Part shown: piece by piece, positions 21,286 through 29,085 of the stretch
How the letters are laid out: every line of letters starts with the position of its first letter
Position numbering within the stretch: position 1 is the first letter of the stretch
Source: Denitrobaculum tricleocarpae
GTDB lineage: Bacteria; Pseudomonadota; Alphaproteobacteria; Kiloniellales; Kiloniellaceae
Length of the DNA: 64,000 bases
Direction: 5' to 3'
Assembly (NCBI RefSeq): GCF_007004665.1
Contig: NZ_ML660055.1
Span: 62,001-126,000, forward strand
Notes under the pieces: generated by a model
The model's input: only the letters and a program-made list of their open reading frames with translations
Databases searched by the model: none
What the model was told of the DNA's origin: nothing
Position numbers and translations under genes: made by a program

Positions 21286-21666
21286 TTAGCCCTCAAAAAG
21301 CAATGTCAAAACCGAAAGCACACCGATCAGCGCCAGAACGAAACAGGCGCCCTTGATCAGTACCAGGATCACAACCTTGGCCGCTTCACTATGGAAATAG
21401 TCCTCGATCACCACCTGGAGACCCAGATAGGCGTGGTAAAAGGTCGCAGCGATGAGCAGGATAAAGAGACCGGCTGTCACGGGCGAACCGACCCAGGCGA
21501 CCATTTCGGCATGATCCGCGCCCACATGACTCGTGACAGCTGCCACGAACCAAAGTGTCAGCGGTACCAGCGCGACAGCCGTCATCCGTTGCGACCACCA
21601 GTGCGAAACACCTTCTTTGGCGGAACCCAGGCCGCGAACCCGGCCGATTGGAGAGCGAAGTGACAT
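21286..21666 (-). CDS. sdhD: Succinate dehydrogenase membrane anchor subunit D
   Basis: 126 residues with three membrane segments (about 29-49, 60-80 and 100-122). The conserved anchor sequence GVSHWWSQRMTAVALVPLTL and the haem/quinone region AATFYHAYLGLQVVIEDY with its His are visible. The start ATG overlaps the sdhC stop in TAATG, with GGAGG upstream, so a longer upstream frame to 21867 is a shadow of sdhC. Confidence 0.95.
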   Translation of the reverse strand: MSLRSPIGRVRGLGSAKEGVSHWWSQRMTAVALVPLTLWFVAAVTSHVGADHAEMVAWVGSPVTAGLFILLIAATFYHAYLGLQVVIEDYFHSEAAKVVILVLIKGACFVLALIGVLSVLTLLFEG

Positions 21667-22058
21667 TAGAGGCCTCCTCCGAAGTAACCGAAGAGCCAGG
21701 AAAGAACCGTCAATGCAAAGGAGCCGGCGACGACCATCCACCCCGAGCGATAGACATCGGGCAGTTCCAGACCGTAGCCGCCGTCCCAAAAGAGGTGCCG
21801 GACGCCATTGCAGAGGTGATAGAAGAGCGCGAAGGTCCAGCCAAACAGCAACAGACGTCCGACCCACGACCCAATGAGCCCTTGCGCCTGCGCAAAGCTC
21901 TCAGACCCGCCGGCTGCGGCGGCCAGCCAATAGATCAGCAACAGCGTCCCGACGGCGAGCGCGATCCCGGTGCCCCGGTGCAGAATGGATAAAACCGACG
22001 TCAGCTGTGGCCGATAGACCTGCAGATGAGGCGATAGTGGCCGATTTGTTGTTGCCAT
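21666..22058 (-). CDS. sdhC: Succinate dehydrogenase cytochrome b556 subunit
   Basis: 130 residues, three membrane segments. RPLSPHLQVYRPQLTSVLSI and LHRGTG are the classic SdhC start with the quinone-site Ser and Arg; the haem-ligand His lies in FALFYHLCNGVRHLFWD. First gene of sdhCDAB. A candidate promoter lies at 22137-22165. Confidence 0.97.
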   Translation of the reverse strand: MATTNRPLSPHLQVYRPQLTSVLSILHRGTGIALAVGTLLLIYWLAAAAGGSESFAQAQGLIGSWVGRLLLFGWTFALFYHLCNGVRHLFWDGGYGLELPDVYRSGWMVVAGSFALTVLSWLFGYFGGGL

Positions 22059-22136
22059 GGACTACTCTTCCCGACTCTAAGCTCATACGCATACGTTATG
22101 AGTTAAATACTTTACCGAAGTCTCAACGCCCGAGTT

Positions 22137-22165
22137 GATTTAGACCCCGGCACTACAATAGTCAA
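22137..22165 (-). promoter_or_regulatory. Candidate sdhCDAB promoter
   Basis: On the minus strand TTGACT (22165-22160) is followed after 17 bases by TAAATC (22142-22137), about 80 bases upstream of sdhC. The -35 box is 5/6, the -10 box weaker. Confidence 0.4.
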
Positions 22166-22297
22166 CTTGAGGGCCATCCCAACACCACCAATTTTTTTGC
22201 ATTGCGGTAGGAATGATAATCACTTGCGGCACAAAGGAAAGCTCAACCACCACATATAGTAGTTATCCGGATTCTACCTATGTTGCACTGCGCGCAC

Positions 22298-22318
22298 TGT
22301 GGATAATACTGTGAATAA
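22298..22318. promoter_or_regulatory. Tandem DnaA-box-like sites
   Basis: TGTGGATAA (22298-22306) is a perfect complement of the DnaA box TTATCCACA; TGTGAATAA (22310-22318) differs at one base and follows at 12-base spacing in the same orientation. A weaker relative, TTATCCGGA, lies at 22263-22271. The surroundings are AT-rich. No dnaA, dnaN, hemE or parAB gene is near, so this is not an obvious oriC. Confidence 0.4.
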
Positions 22319-22893
22319 AATGGGGATGCAGTGTGAAATAAAGGGGATTCCATACACAAGTTTTTTGAAATATGCGCGACAGCTTTCTTGTAAATCATGG
22401 TTAAAAAAGCGAACCTTTTCTTGCACGCGGAAGCGTCGAAGCAGTGTCAGAACCATCCCTTCTCGCGGTTTACCGTCGGAAGAGGCTCTGAAGCGGTTTC
22501 GAGGACAAAAGCTCCTTCGGGGGTGTTTGTCCGGCGGTCGAAGCAAAAGTCTCTCGGGATCGATGCTTCGATGTCGGAAGCACGTAAGGCTCACGCCTCG
22601 TTCTCCCGGTCGGGTTCACATCGTCGCTCTGCGATGAGGTGACACCGTTGACGGACTTGGCTTCTCTTCGGAGAGGTGTAAGGGGTCCAGGTTTCGCAGG
22701 GTCTTGTATCTTGCGGGACTGACCGAACAAAAGCCTTCGGGGTTTTGTTCTGGCGGGGCTCTGGAAATGCCGGCCTTCGGGTTGGCGCTGGTCCGGTCAA
22801 GTTCTGGAATGCGGCAGTGGACCTCTGGTTCGCGCGCTGACCGTGACACCGGTTGGTCGGAGAGTAGAGCTGGTGCCTTCGATAGGGTGATGG

Positions 22894-22915
22894 AGGGCCC
22901 TCGGGCCCGAGTTTT
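22894..22915 (+). terminator. Hairpin plus T-run inside the hairpin-rich region
   Basis: GGGCC-CTCG-GGCCC (22894-22907) is followed by GAG and TTTTT (22911-22915). It could end a shorter, roughly 510-base form of the plus-strand RNA. Confidence 0.4.
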
Positions 22916-23010
22916 TGGACAATGTCGGTGTCGGCTTCGCCAGGTCTGATATCCAGCGTCCGGATACGAAACCACCCAGCCTCTTCCAAATGCTGGGCCG
23001 CAAGGCTCTC

Positions 23011-23084
23011 GAAGCGTCGGGGTGCGTCCCTCACGGGATGCAACGCAGCGGGCTCGCCCCTTCTGCACCCGGCGCTTCATTTTT
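23011..23084 (+). terminator. Three-way-junction hairpin with T-run
   Basis: A 14-bp stem (23011-23025 with 23065-23078, one G-U pair and one bulged G) encloses two smaller hairpins (GTCCC/GGGAT and GGGC/GCCC) and is followed by A then TTTTT (23080-23084). Likely 3' end of plus-strand transcription, 60 bases before the convergent mch gene. Confidence 0.5.
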
Positions 23085-23146
23085 ATGTGACAGCCAAGCT
23101 CGAACTTCTGCGGCCAGGATGTGATCCCATCCCGGCACAGCGCTAT

Positions 23147-24196
23147 TCAGCGCGGCATAAAGATCGTGTAATCCAAATCCAAAACGACGGCGGGGTCGAA
23201 CCGGCCGTCCTCGCCACGATCAGGGAAATCCGCGCAGGCCCGGTCCTTCGTGGCAATACTGCGCAGGCGAAGCGCGCCCAGATCACTGCGGCCCGGCAAC
23301 TCGACTTTGTCGAGCACTTCCGACCAGACGTAGATCGTATCCCCCGCAAAGCTCGGTGCCGTATGCGCGCCGCCATTAATTGCAGCGATCTTGACGGCGT
23401 TGCCCAGACCGTTGAAGGTGAGCGCACGGGCCAGGGAGATCACGTGCCCGCCATAGACGATGCGGCGCCCGAAACGCCCCTCTTTTTCGACATGCTGATT
23501 GAAGTGCACCTTGGCGGTGTTCTGGTAGAGCCGTGTCGCCATCTGGTGTTCGGCTTCTTCGATGGTCATGGCATCCACATGGTCGACCTTCTCCCCCACC
23601 TCGTAGTCGCCCCAGCGATGGGGCGCCCCGGCGAGCATGGTATCGAACTTTGCGAAATCGAGACCCTCAGGTATCAGCAAATCCGAGGCCGCAACCGCCT
23701 TGGGCAACTCCGGCACGCTGGCGGACGGTGCCGGACTGGCTTCGTCGCGCTTGCGGACCATCACCCAGCGCACGTAATCCAAAACAGTCTCGCCGCGCTG
23801 ATTGACGCCCGTCGAATTGACATAAACGACCCCGGTCTTACCGTTGGAGTTCTCTTTCAAGCCAATGACCACACTCTCGGTTGAGAGCGTATCACCGGGA
23901 TAGACCGGTGCGCCGAAGACACAGTTGGCGTAGCCCAGATTGGCGATGGCATTCAACGAGACATCCGGCACGGTCTTCCCGAACACCACGTGAAAGGCCA
24001 GCAGGTCGTCGAGGGGTGCACGCGGCAGACCCAGACTGCGCGCAAACTCGTCCGAAGACTGCAGAGCGAAGCGCGACCCGTAAAGCGCCGTATAAAGGGC
24101 CTGATCGCCCTCGGTGACCGTACGCGGCGTCGCGTGCGGAAGCTTCTGCCCCAGGGCGAAGTCCTCGAAATAGTTGCCCGGATTAGTCTTACTCAT
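23147..24196 (-). CDS. mch: Mesaconyl-CoA hydratase (beta-methylmalyl-CoA dehydratase)
   Basis: 349 residues, a double hot-dog MaoC-family protein. It interconverts mesaconyl-CoA and erythro-beta-methylmalyl-CoA in the ethylmalonyl-CoA pathway of acetyl-CoA assimilation. The start MSKTNPGNYFEDFALGQKLP and later HATPRTVTEGDQALYTALYG, VFGKTVPDISL-like VFGKTVPDVSLNAIANLGY and GRRIVYGGHVISLARAL match the Rhodobacter Mch closely. The start at 24196 is preferred over MCAM (24205) because it has AGG at proper spacing and equals the family N-terminus. The next gene upstream on the same strand (24256) is the partner lyase/thioesterase. Confidence 0.93.
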   Translation of the reverse strand: MSKTNPGNYFEDFALGQKLPHATPRTVTEGDQALYTALYGSRFALQSSDEFARSLGLPRAPLDDLLAFHVVFGKTVPDVSLNAIANLGYANCVFGAPVYPGDTLSTESVVIGLKENSNGKTGVVYVNSTGVNQRGETVLDYVRWVMVRKRDEASPAPSASVPELPKAVAASDLLIPEGLDFAKFDTMLAGAPHRWGDYEVGEKVDHVDAMTIEEAEHQMATRLYQNTAKVHFNQHVEKEGRFGRRIVYGGHVISLARALTFNGLGNAVKIAAINGGAHTAPSFAGDTIYVWSEVLDKVELPGRSDLGALRLRSIATKDRACADFPDRGEDGRFDPAVVLDLDYTIFMPR

Positions 24197-24255
24197 CGCA
24201 CACATACCTGTCTTCTTTGAGTGAGAGAAGGGAACCTTAACGACCGCCCGCAGGC

Positions 24256-25143
24256 TTACTCAGCGTTCGCGGCCGCCAGTTCCTCGATCTTACCGGCCAT
24301 GGAGACGAGGCGCTGAGCACTCTCGACATGGAGGTTTTCGATCAGCTTGCCGTCAACCACAACGACACCCTTTCCCTCAGCCGCCGCTTCGCTGTGGGCG
24401 GCGATGATTTTGCGCGACCAGGCAATGTCCTCGGCACTGGGCGCAAAAGCCTCATTTGCGGCGGCGATGGTTTTCGGGTGGATGAGGGTCTTTCCGTCAA
24501 AACCCAGTTCGCGGCCCTGAACGCAGGATGCGGCGAAGCCGGTATCGTCCTGCAGATCGAGATGGACGCCATCAACGATGGCCAGCCCGTGCGCGCGCGC
24601 CGCGAGAATGCAAAGCCCCAGCGAAGTCAGAACCGGCAGTCGGTCCGGCGTGTGAGCAGCCTGCAAGTCCTTCACCAGATCCGAGGTCCCCATCACCAGA
24701 CAGGACAAGCGTTTGCTGGAGCCGGCGACCTCATCGGCGCGCAACATACCCAGAGGGGTCTCCATCATACACATGATTGCCATGTGTTCCGGTGCTCCCG
24801 AGGCCACCATCAGCGCCTCGAGTTCCTGAACCATCGCGGCAGATTCGACTTTGGGAAGCAAAATGGCATCCGCACCGCAGGCGGCAATCTCCTTCACATC
24901 TTCTTTGCCCCAGGGCGTTTTCAGGTCGTTGACCCGCACGACAATCTCGCGCGCGCCGTAGCCGCCTGCGGCAACCGCGGCAGCGATCTGTTCACGCGCC
25001 AGCTCCTTCGCATCGGGCGCCACAGCGTCTTCAAGGTCAAGAATCAGGGAATCGGCGGGAAGTCCCCGGCCCTTCTCAAGAGCGCGGGCGTTGGACCCGG
25101 GCATATAAAGGACCGAACGGCGCGGCCTGGCGGTTGAGGTCAT
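24256..25143 (-). CDS. CitE-family CoA lyase, probably (3S)-malyl-CoA thioesterase
   Basis: 295-residue TIM-barrel protein of the HpcH/CitE family. RSVLYMPGSNARALEKGRGL, DLEDAVAPDAKELAR with the metal-binding acids, MCMMETPLGML, LVMGTSDLVKDL and GFDGKTLIHPKTI are seen. The C-terminal VVVDGKLIENLHVESAQRLV resembles Rhodobacter Mcl2 (malyl-CoA thioesterase) more than Mcl1, but lyase activity cannot be excluded. It lies upstream of mch, so the pair supplies steps of the ethylmalonyl-CoA pathway (hydration of mesaconyl-CoA, then release of malate). Confidence 0.87.
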   Translation of the reverse strand: MTSTARPRRSVLYMPGSNARALEKGRGLPADSLILDLEDAVAPDAKELAREQIAAAVAAGGYGAREIVVRVNDLKTPWGKEDVKEIAACGADAILLPKVESAAMVQELEALMVASGAPEHMAIMCMMETPLGMLRADEVAGSSKRLSCLVMGTSDLVKDLQAAHTPDRLPVLTSLGLCILAARAHGLAIVDGVHLDLQDDTGFAASCVQGRELGFDGKTLIHPKTIAAANEAFAPSAEDIAWSRKIIAAHSEAAAEGKGVVVVDGKLIENLHVESAQRLVSMAGKIEELAAANAE

Positions 25144-25248
25144 AGGTCTTCCCGTGGCGTCTTGATTGCTGGAGATCAGACCTTATTCAAAACGCCAAGC
25201 CACATAAAGCGGCAATTGCTGCTCTGCAACATGCGCGGTTTAAGCGTT

Positions 25249-25857
25249 TCAATTCGTTGCTTTCTCCAGCTCCAACAGACCTTCGTATTCAATCAAGCTG
25301 CCGATCAGCGGCAGCTCTATCCGGACGAAATAGTGATAGCGCCCACCCCTCACCTGCTCCCGCGCGACCAGCCGGGGCGAGAGCATCCGGGGCAACTTCA
25401 ACCCGAGCAGAGAACAACGCCGGAGATGAAAGGTGATGCCCTCCTCGGTTCCCTCCAAAGCGAGAAAAAGTGCGACCGGACCAAACTTCTCCAGCAAGAG
25501 GGCCTCCCCGACTGCGGACCGGCTTTTGGCGATCGCCTGCCGGGTGATCAGTATGGCACCGTTATAGTTGCGCGTGATGGTCTCCGCGCCCTGGTCCAGG
25601 AAAAAGGTCGTTTCGACCGGAATGTCCGCCGCCTCCGGCGGCATGCCCAGAAAATCCGCCAGGCGCCTGCCGGCAAAGTTGGATCCTCGCTCGACCCGGC
25701 CCCGCCCCCGTGCGGTATGACGGCCTTTCACCTCATGCATATTGCGCACGAGCGGCGGCAGGCGGTCATAGTCTCCGCCGATGATTTGCCTGTACATCGA
25801 AGGGGATGACGCATCGCTGACGTCATCCCCCTCCGGTTGCGCCTGGGTATCAGCCAT
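25249..25857 (-). CDS. DUF4166 protein A
   Basis: 202 residues, soluble, no signal peptide. MYRQIIGGDYDRLPPLVRNM (about 21-40), ETFF-like VETTFFLDQGAETITRNYNG, and the closing SLLGLKLPRMLSPRLVAREQV...LIGSLIEYEG segments fit the DUF4166 pattern. The start overlaps the stop of the fusion gene by 8 bases, so this is the last gene of a three-gene operon. Role unknown; the second DUF4166 gene (27726-28454) is a clear relative but well diverged. Confidence 0.82.
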   Translation of the reverse strand: MADTQAQPEGDDVSDASSPSMYRQIIGGDYDRLPPLVRNMHEVKGRHTARGRGRVERGSNFAGRRLADFLGMPPEAADIPVETTFFLDQGAETITRNYNGAILITRQAIAKSRSAVGEALLLEKFGPVALFLALEGTEEGITFHLRRCSLLGLKLPRMLSPRLVAREQVRGGRYHYFVRIELPLIGSLIEYEGLLELEKATN

Positions 25858-27721
25858 GGATCACCTTCCTCCCGGCCCCGGAATTGCGCCGACCGCGACA
25901 GGCGTTCCAAAGCATCAGCATGGGTACTGCGACGGCATCGTAGAGCAGTTCCGCTGCGCCATGGAGGACGGGCCGGCGAACCAGCCGCGCCGCCCATCGA
26001 TATCTGGGAATCCGTGCCCAGATGGCCGCCATGGCATCGATACCACTCACCAGCCTGCCATCGCCATCGTAGACGTAGAGACGGCGCTTTGCGTCAGCCT
26101 CGTTCAGACCATAACCCGCCAGCGCCCGCTCTCCGCTGCTCAGGCCATGGAAGGCGATACCAAGGCCTTGTTGCAGCGCCTCCCGCCGGTAGTGTCCGAT
26201 CTCGCCCGCGCAGATTTCACAAGCGTCATCGTAGTAGACCCAGCAGATATCCTCCTCTGGGCCTTGCTCCAAGGAGGACACGTCGCTGCCCATCAGGTTC
26301 GGCAAAGCCGCCTCAAGGTCCGGCCAGCGGAATCTGTAGCCGTATCCCTCGGCACGCTGCGGCACGACCCGCTGACCGGCGATAAAGAGATCCGATAACT
26401 CGCCCAACAGCGTCCGCAACACAAAGGCGGGCACCCGCAGGAAGACAGGACGCCGGGCCTGCCGGGCCAGTTTGCGGGTAAAGTCTTCATTGGTCACCGG
26501 CACAGGCGCGGTCGCATTGATGGGACCAGCGACATCCTTACGATCGATCACAAAGAGAATCAGACCCACCAGATCCTGTAAATGGATCCAGGACATCCAC
26601 TGGCGCCCATGGCCCATGATCGCACCCAATCCCAGCTTGATAGGACGGGCCAGTTGCGGGAAAGCGCCGCCACCGCGCCCGAACACAAGTCCGATCCGCA
26701 GAAGACAAACGCGCAGACCCAGTGCTTCCGCTTGTTTGGCGGTTTGCTCCCATTCCTTGCAGAGCCTCGACGTAAAAATGTCTTGGGGTTTGGCGTTTTC
26801 CCGCAACAGCTCGTCGTCCCGCCGGCCATAATACCCCACAGCAGACCCGTTGATCAGAACCTCAGGCTTTTGCTCAAGCCGACGGAGCAACGCGATCAGG
26901 CCCTGAGTGGTCTCGACCCGGCTTGCGATCAGTTTTTCCTTGCGGCGCTTCGTCCAGAGGCCACCCAAGAGCGGCGCACCCGCCAGATTGACCACCGCAT
27001 CAATCTTGTGGTCTGGAGGGATCCTATCCAGTTCCTCGACGACCTCCGCATGAGGTCCGAAGAGATAGTCAGCCTTGGCCGGATTGCGCGCGAGCACCAG
27101 CGGCTTGTCGCCGCGTGCGATCAGGGCCCGAACAAGCACTTTCCCGACAAATCCGGTGGCGCCTGTGATCAGGACCTTCAGCGGCTCTTGCTTGTGACCA
27201 GGCAGAACCGGATTTCTCTTCCAGTCCGGCAGCGAAAGGCGAACGACCACCCAAAGGTCGTAAAGCGCCCAGCCGAAGACACCCACCCCATAAGCGGTCA
27301 TGATCCAGGATAACGGCCCATAGCTCACCACTGTCAGAGCGGTTTCGGCAGCGCTCCAAGTGACGGCAACCGGCAGGAAAAACGCCAGAATTGCGCCGAA
27401 ATTGATTGCCAGAAGGGTATGAAGGATCCGCTCGAAGCCCGGCAGCTTCCGGGTCTGGTCCTCGATCACGAAATCCCAGAGCGTGACCACGACCTCAATA
27501 GCCATCAGGGTCATCAGCAGGATCGCCCACCACCCGTTCCAGGCAAACCAGGCAATCCCGACGAAGATTACCGCATAGATGAACTCACGGATCGTGTGCA
27601 GGATCAGCTCGCCGCGCGCATTAGGCTTTGAAGAGAGTTTCTCCGTGATTTCGTGGTGCCAGAGATTGTCGAAGGCGCCGATCAACCCCTGTATGGCAAA
27701 GAGAATAAGAGCCGTCTGCAT
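25850..27721 (-). CDS. Membrane / TIGR01777 epimerase-like / DCC (DUF393) fusion protein
   Basis: 623 residues in three parts. (1) 1-165: four or five membrane segments with polar motifs DNLWHHEITEKL, ELILHTIREF and ERILHTLLAINF. (2) about 183-480: NAD(P)-binding SDR of the TIGR01777 type, VLITGATGFVGKVLVRAL, VNLAGAPLLGGLWTKRRK, GSAVGYYGRR and WMSWIHLQDLVGLI. (3) about 500-610: DCC/DUF393 domain, VYYDDACEICAGEIGHYR with the CxxC-like Cys pair. The first two parts are known together; the added redox-like DCC domain is unusual. It overlaps DUF4166 protein A and follows DUF4166 protein B by 4 bases, so the three are one operon. Confidence 0.88.
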   Translation of the reverse strand: MQTALILFAIQGLIGAFDNLWHHEITEKLSSKPNARGELILHTIREFIYAVIFVGIAWFAWNGWWAILLMTLMAIEVVVTLWDFVIEDQTRKLPGFERILHTLLAINFGAILAFFLPVAVTWSAAETALTVVSYGPLSWIMTAYGVGVFGWALYDLWVVVRLSLPDWKRNPVLPGHKQEPLKVLITGATGFVGKVLVRALIARGDKPLVLARNPAKADYLFGPHAEVVEELDRIPPDHKIDAVVNLAGAPLLGGLWTKRRKEKLIASRVETTQGLIALLRRLEQKPEVLINGSAVGYYGRRDDELLRENAKPQDIFTSRLCKEWEQTAKQAEALGLRVCLLRIGLVFGRGGGAFPQLARPIKLGLGAIMGHGRQWMSWIHLQDLVGLILFVIDRKDVAGPINATAPVPVTNEDFTRKLARQARRPVFLRVPAFVLRTLLGELSDLFIAGQRVVPQRAEGYGYRFRWPDLEAALPNLMGSDVSSLEQGPEEDICWVYYDDACEICAGEIGHYRREALQQGLGIAFHGLSSGERALAGYGLNEADAKRRLYVYDGDGRLVSGIDAMAAIWARIPRYRWAARLVRRPVLHGAAELLYDAVAVPMLMLWNACRGRRNSGAGRKVIHG

Positions 27722-27725
27722 CGCA

Positions 27726-28454
27726 TCACTCCTTTTCCTTAAAGGTACCGTCCTGGTAAAAACTCTCGCCCAGGTGCCTGTGCCGCATGGTCATTTCGAA
27801 CCTGAACCAGCCCGATCCCAGATCACTGTGGACCACATGAGCGACCCCGGGTGTCAGCCAGTCGGGCAGGCGGACCGTAAGACCGGCAAAGCGCCAGAAG
27901 TAGGACTCGCTCCTAAAGTGCAGCTTGCGGTCCTGTTCGAAGACCTTCAGACGCATGCCGAAGCCACCGCCCACGCATTCCAACAGCATCTTTCCGTCAC
28001 CGGTAAAAACCTTGGTCGAGGTCACCGTGATGGGCTTACGGCCCGGAAAAAAATAAATCCGGTCCCAGGCTACGCCGCCCTTTTCGGGGTCATCATGGAC
28101 CTGCACTTCGATCGGTATATCCCGGCCCTCGAAGGGCGCCAGGGGTGTGCCGAACAAACGGCAAAGCTGCGCCAGGAGGTAACCGGTCCGCGAGCAGCGC
28201 ACAGACTTCATCGTGCCTTCGTAGGTGATATCCTTCATCCCGGCGCTGCAGGCGAAGCGCGACCGGATCAGGGGAGACAGCCGCAGCCAACCCTCTGGTC
28301 CCACCAGCGCCGCAAAGTCCTGTTTGACGGAACCTGACGGTGCCACGCCGCTTTGCCGCGAAGGCTTGCGGCTAAGGGATCGGGCAAACCTGGCTGCCCA
28401 AGCCGGACGGGCCTTCCGCTCCAATGCCGGCTGAATGAGGCTACCTGCGTCCAT
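27726..28454 (-). CDS. DUF4166 protein B
   Basis: 242 residues, first gene of the operon. After a basic N-terminus (1-45), it has the DUF4166 core: DFAALVGPEGWLRLSPLIRS, KSVRCSRTGYLLAQLCRLFG, GVAWDRIYFFPGRKPITV, LLECVGGGFGMRLKVFEQD, and LTPGVAHVVHSDLGSGWFRF. TAGGAGGGAG sits just before the ATG. A 32-base perfect palindrome lies 31 bases upstream. Function unknown. Confidence 0.85.
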   Translation of the reverse strand: MDAGSLIQPALERKARPAWAARFARSLSRKPSRQSGVAPSGSVKQDFAALVGPEGWLRLSPLIRSRFACSAGMKDITYEGTMKSVRCSRTGYLLAQLCRLFGTPLAPFEGRDIPIEVQVHDDPEKGGVAWDRIYFFPGRKPITVTSTKVFTGDGKMLLECVGGGFGMRLKVFEQDRKLHFRSESYFWRFAGLTVRLPDWLTPGVAHVVHSDLGSGWFRFEMTMRHRHLGESFYQDGTFKEKE

Positions 28455-28484
28455 CTCTCCCTCCTACCTATTGAGGCTGTATAG

Positions 28485-28516
28485 TCTGTAATTTCTGTAT
28501 ATACAGAAATTACAGA
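28485..28516. promoter_or_regulatory. 32-base perfect palindromic operator
   Basis: A perfect palindrome centred between 28500 and 28501, core ATTTCTGTATATACAGAAAT (28491-28510), lies in the gap between the GbsR-type regulator and the DUF4166 operon start. The same half-sites (ATTTCT and ACAGAAAT) recur at 29066-29085 upstream of the regulator itself. No T-run follows on the minus strand, so operator is more likely than terminator. Confidence 0.7.
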
Positions 28517-28526
28517 GCAAATTTTT

Positions 28527-29054
28527 TTACTTCTTGGTCACCAGTTTCGCCACCTTGCGCCCCATCTTCATAAGCTTGATCAGAACCGGCTTCGGCAAGC
28601 GGCTGACCTGCTCATACCATCCGGTCAGGTTCTCCATGAACTCCAGGATACCTGCGATACGGGCCTTGACGTCTTCCGGTGTTTCCTTGTCGTCTTCGGC
28701 CTCCTCGACGCATTGCCTGAGCATGGTGAGGGTCGGGTCGATCTCCCGTGCTTTCCGGCCTTCGACAATGGTCATCAGCATATCCCAGGTTTCGCCCTTG
28801 ACCAGGAACTGGTCGCGCCGGTCACCCATGACATGGGTACGGCTTGCGAGGCCCCAGGTCAGCAGCTCCTTGAGACTATTGCTGACATTCGAGCGCGCCA
28901 TGTTGAGGCTGTCCGCGATCTCCTCCGCCGACATCGGTTTGCCATGAAGATACAGAAGTGCATGAACCTGTGACACGGAGCGATTCACACCCCAGCGCGT
29001 GCCCATTTCGCCCCAGTGCAAAATGTATTTCTCCATAACAGGCGTCAGTTTCAT
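28527..29054 (-). CDS. GbsR/MarR-type transcriptional regulator
   Basis: 175 residues with a winged helix-turn-helix: VSQVHALLYLHGKPMSAEEI, ADSLNMARSNVSNSLKELLT (recognition helix region) and GDRRDQFLVKGETWDML wing, then a helical C-terminal part ending in a basic patch (KLMKMGRKVAKLVTKK). The GbsR group regulates osmoprotectant genes in Bacillus, but members in proteobacteria have other targets. Palindromic sites lie both upstream of it and between it and the DUF4166 operon, so it probably controls both. Confidence 0.87.
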   Translation of the reverse strand: MKLTPVMEKYILHWGEMGTRWGVNRSVSQVHALLYLHGKPMSAEEIADSLNMARSNVSNSLKELLTWGLASRTHVMGDRRDQFLVKGETWDMLMTIVEGRKAREIDPTLTMLRQCVEEAEDDKETPEDVKARIAGILEFMENLTGWYEQVSRLPKPVLIKLMKMGRKVAKLVTKK

Positions 29055-29065
29055 TGTTTTCTCGG

Positions 29066-29085
29066 ATTTCTCTCATGACAGAAAT
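29066..29085. promoter_or_regulatory. Second copy of the palindromic operator
   Basis: ATTTCTCTCATGACAGAAAT matches the 28491-28510 core at 15 of 20 positions, with all mismatches in the centre. It lies 12 bases ahead of the regulator start, in the position expected for autorepression. Confidence 0.55.

Larger units (their letters stand above)
22401..23084 (+). ncRNA. Candidate large structured noncoding RNA
   Basis: A gene-free stretch of hairpins that fit best as plus-strand RNA. Stems seen: 22503-22532 (7+5 bp), 22538-22571 (TCGAAGCA/TGCTTCGA), 22661-22676, 22701-22719, 22725-22750 (GAACAAAA/TTTTGTTC), 22769-22786, 22894-22907, 22950-22966, 22975-22997 and a three-way junction at 23011-23078. 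Four are capped by C(UUCG)G on plus and none on minus; several stems contain G-U pairs that become A-C mismatches on the other strand. A weak promoter (TTGAAA 22365-22370, 18 bases, TGTAAA 22389-22394) would start it near 22401; T-runs after 22907 and 23078 could end it. RNase P, tmRNA and SRP signatures are absent. Boundaries are estimates. Confidence 0.45.

Noticed and set aside
22211-22227. Fur-box-like sequence AATGATAATCACTT upstream of sdhC
   Set aside because: Only about two thirds of the classic box is matched and alphaproteobacterial iron regulators use different sites; too weak to list.
22591-23080. Two overlapping minus-strand frames of about 150 codons
   Set aside because: No ribosome binding site, no recognisable protein, and they cross the hairpin-rich region whose features fit plus-strand RNA better.
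22401-23084. RNase P RNA or tmRNA in the hairpin-rich region
   Set aside because: The conserved P4-region bases of RNase P (GAGGAAAGTCC and partner) and tmRNA tRNA-like ends are not found on either strand.
28485-28516. Palindrome as terminator of the regulator gene
   Set aside because: AT-rich stem with no T-run on the minus strand, and a second copy upstream of the regulator fits an operator better.
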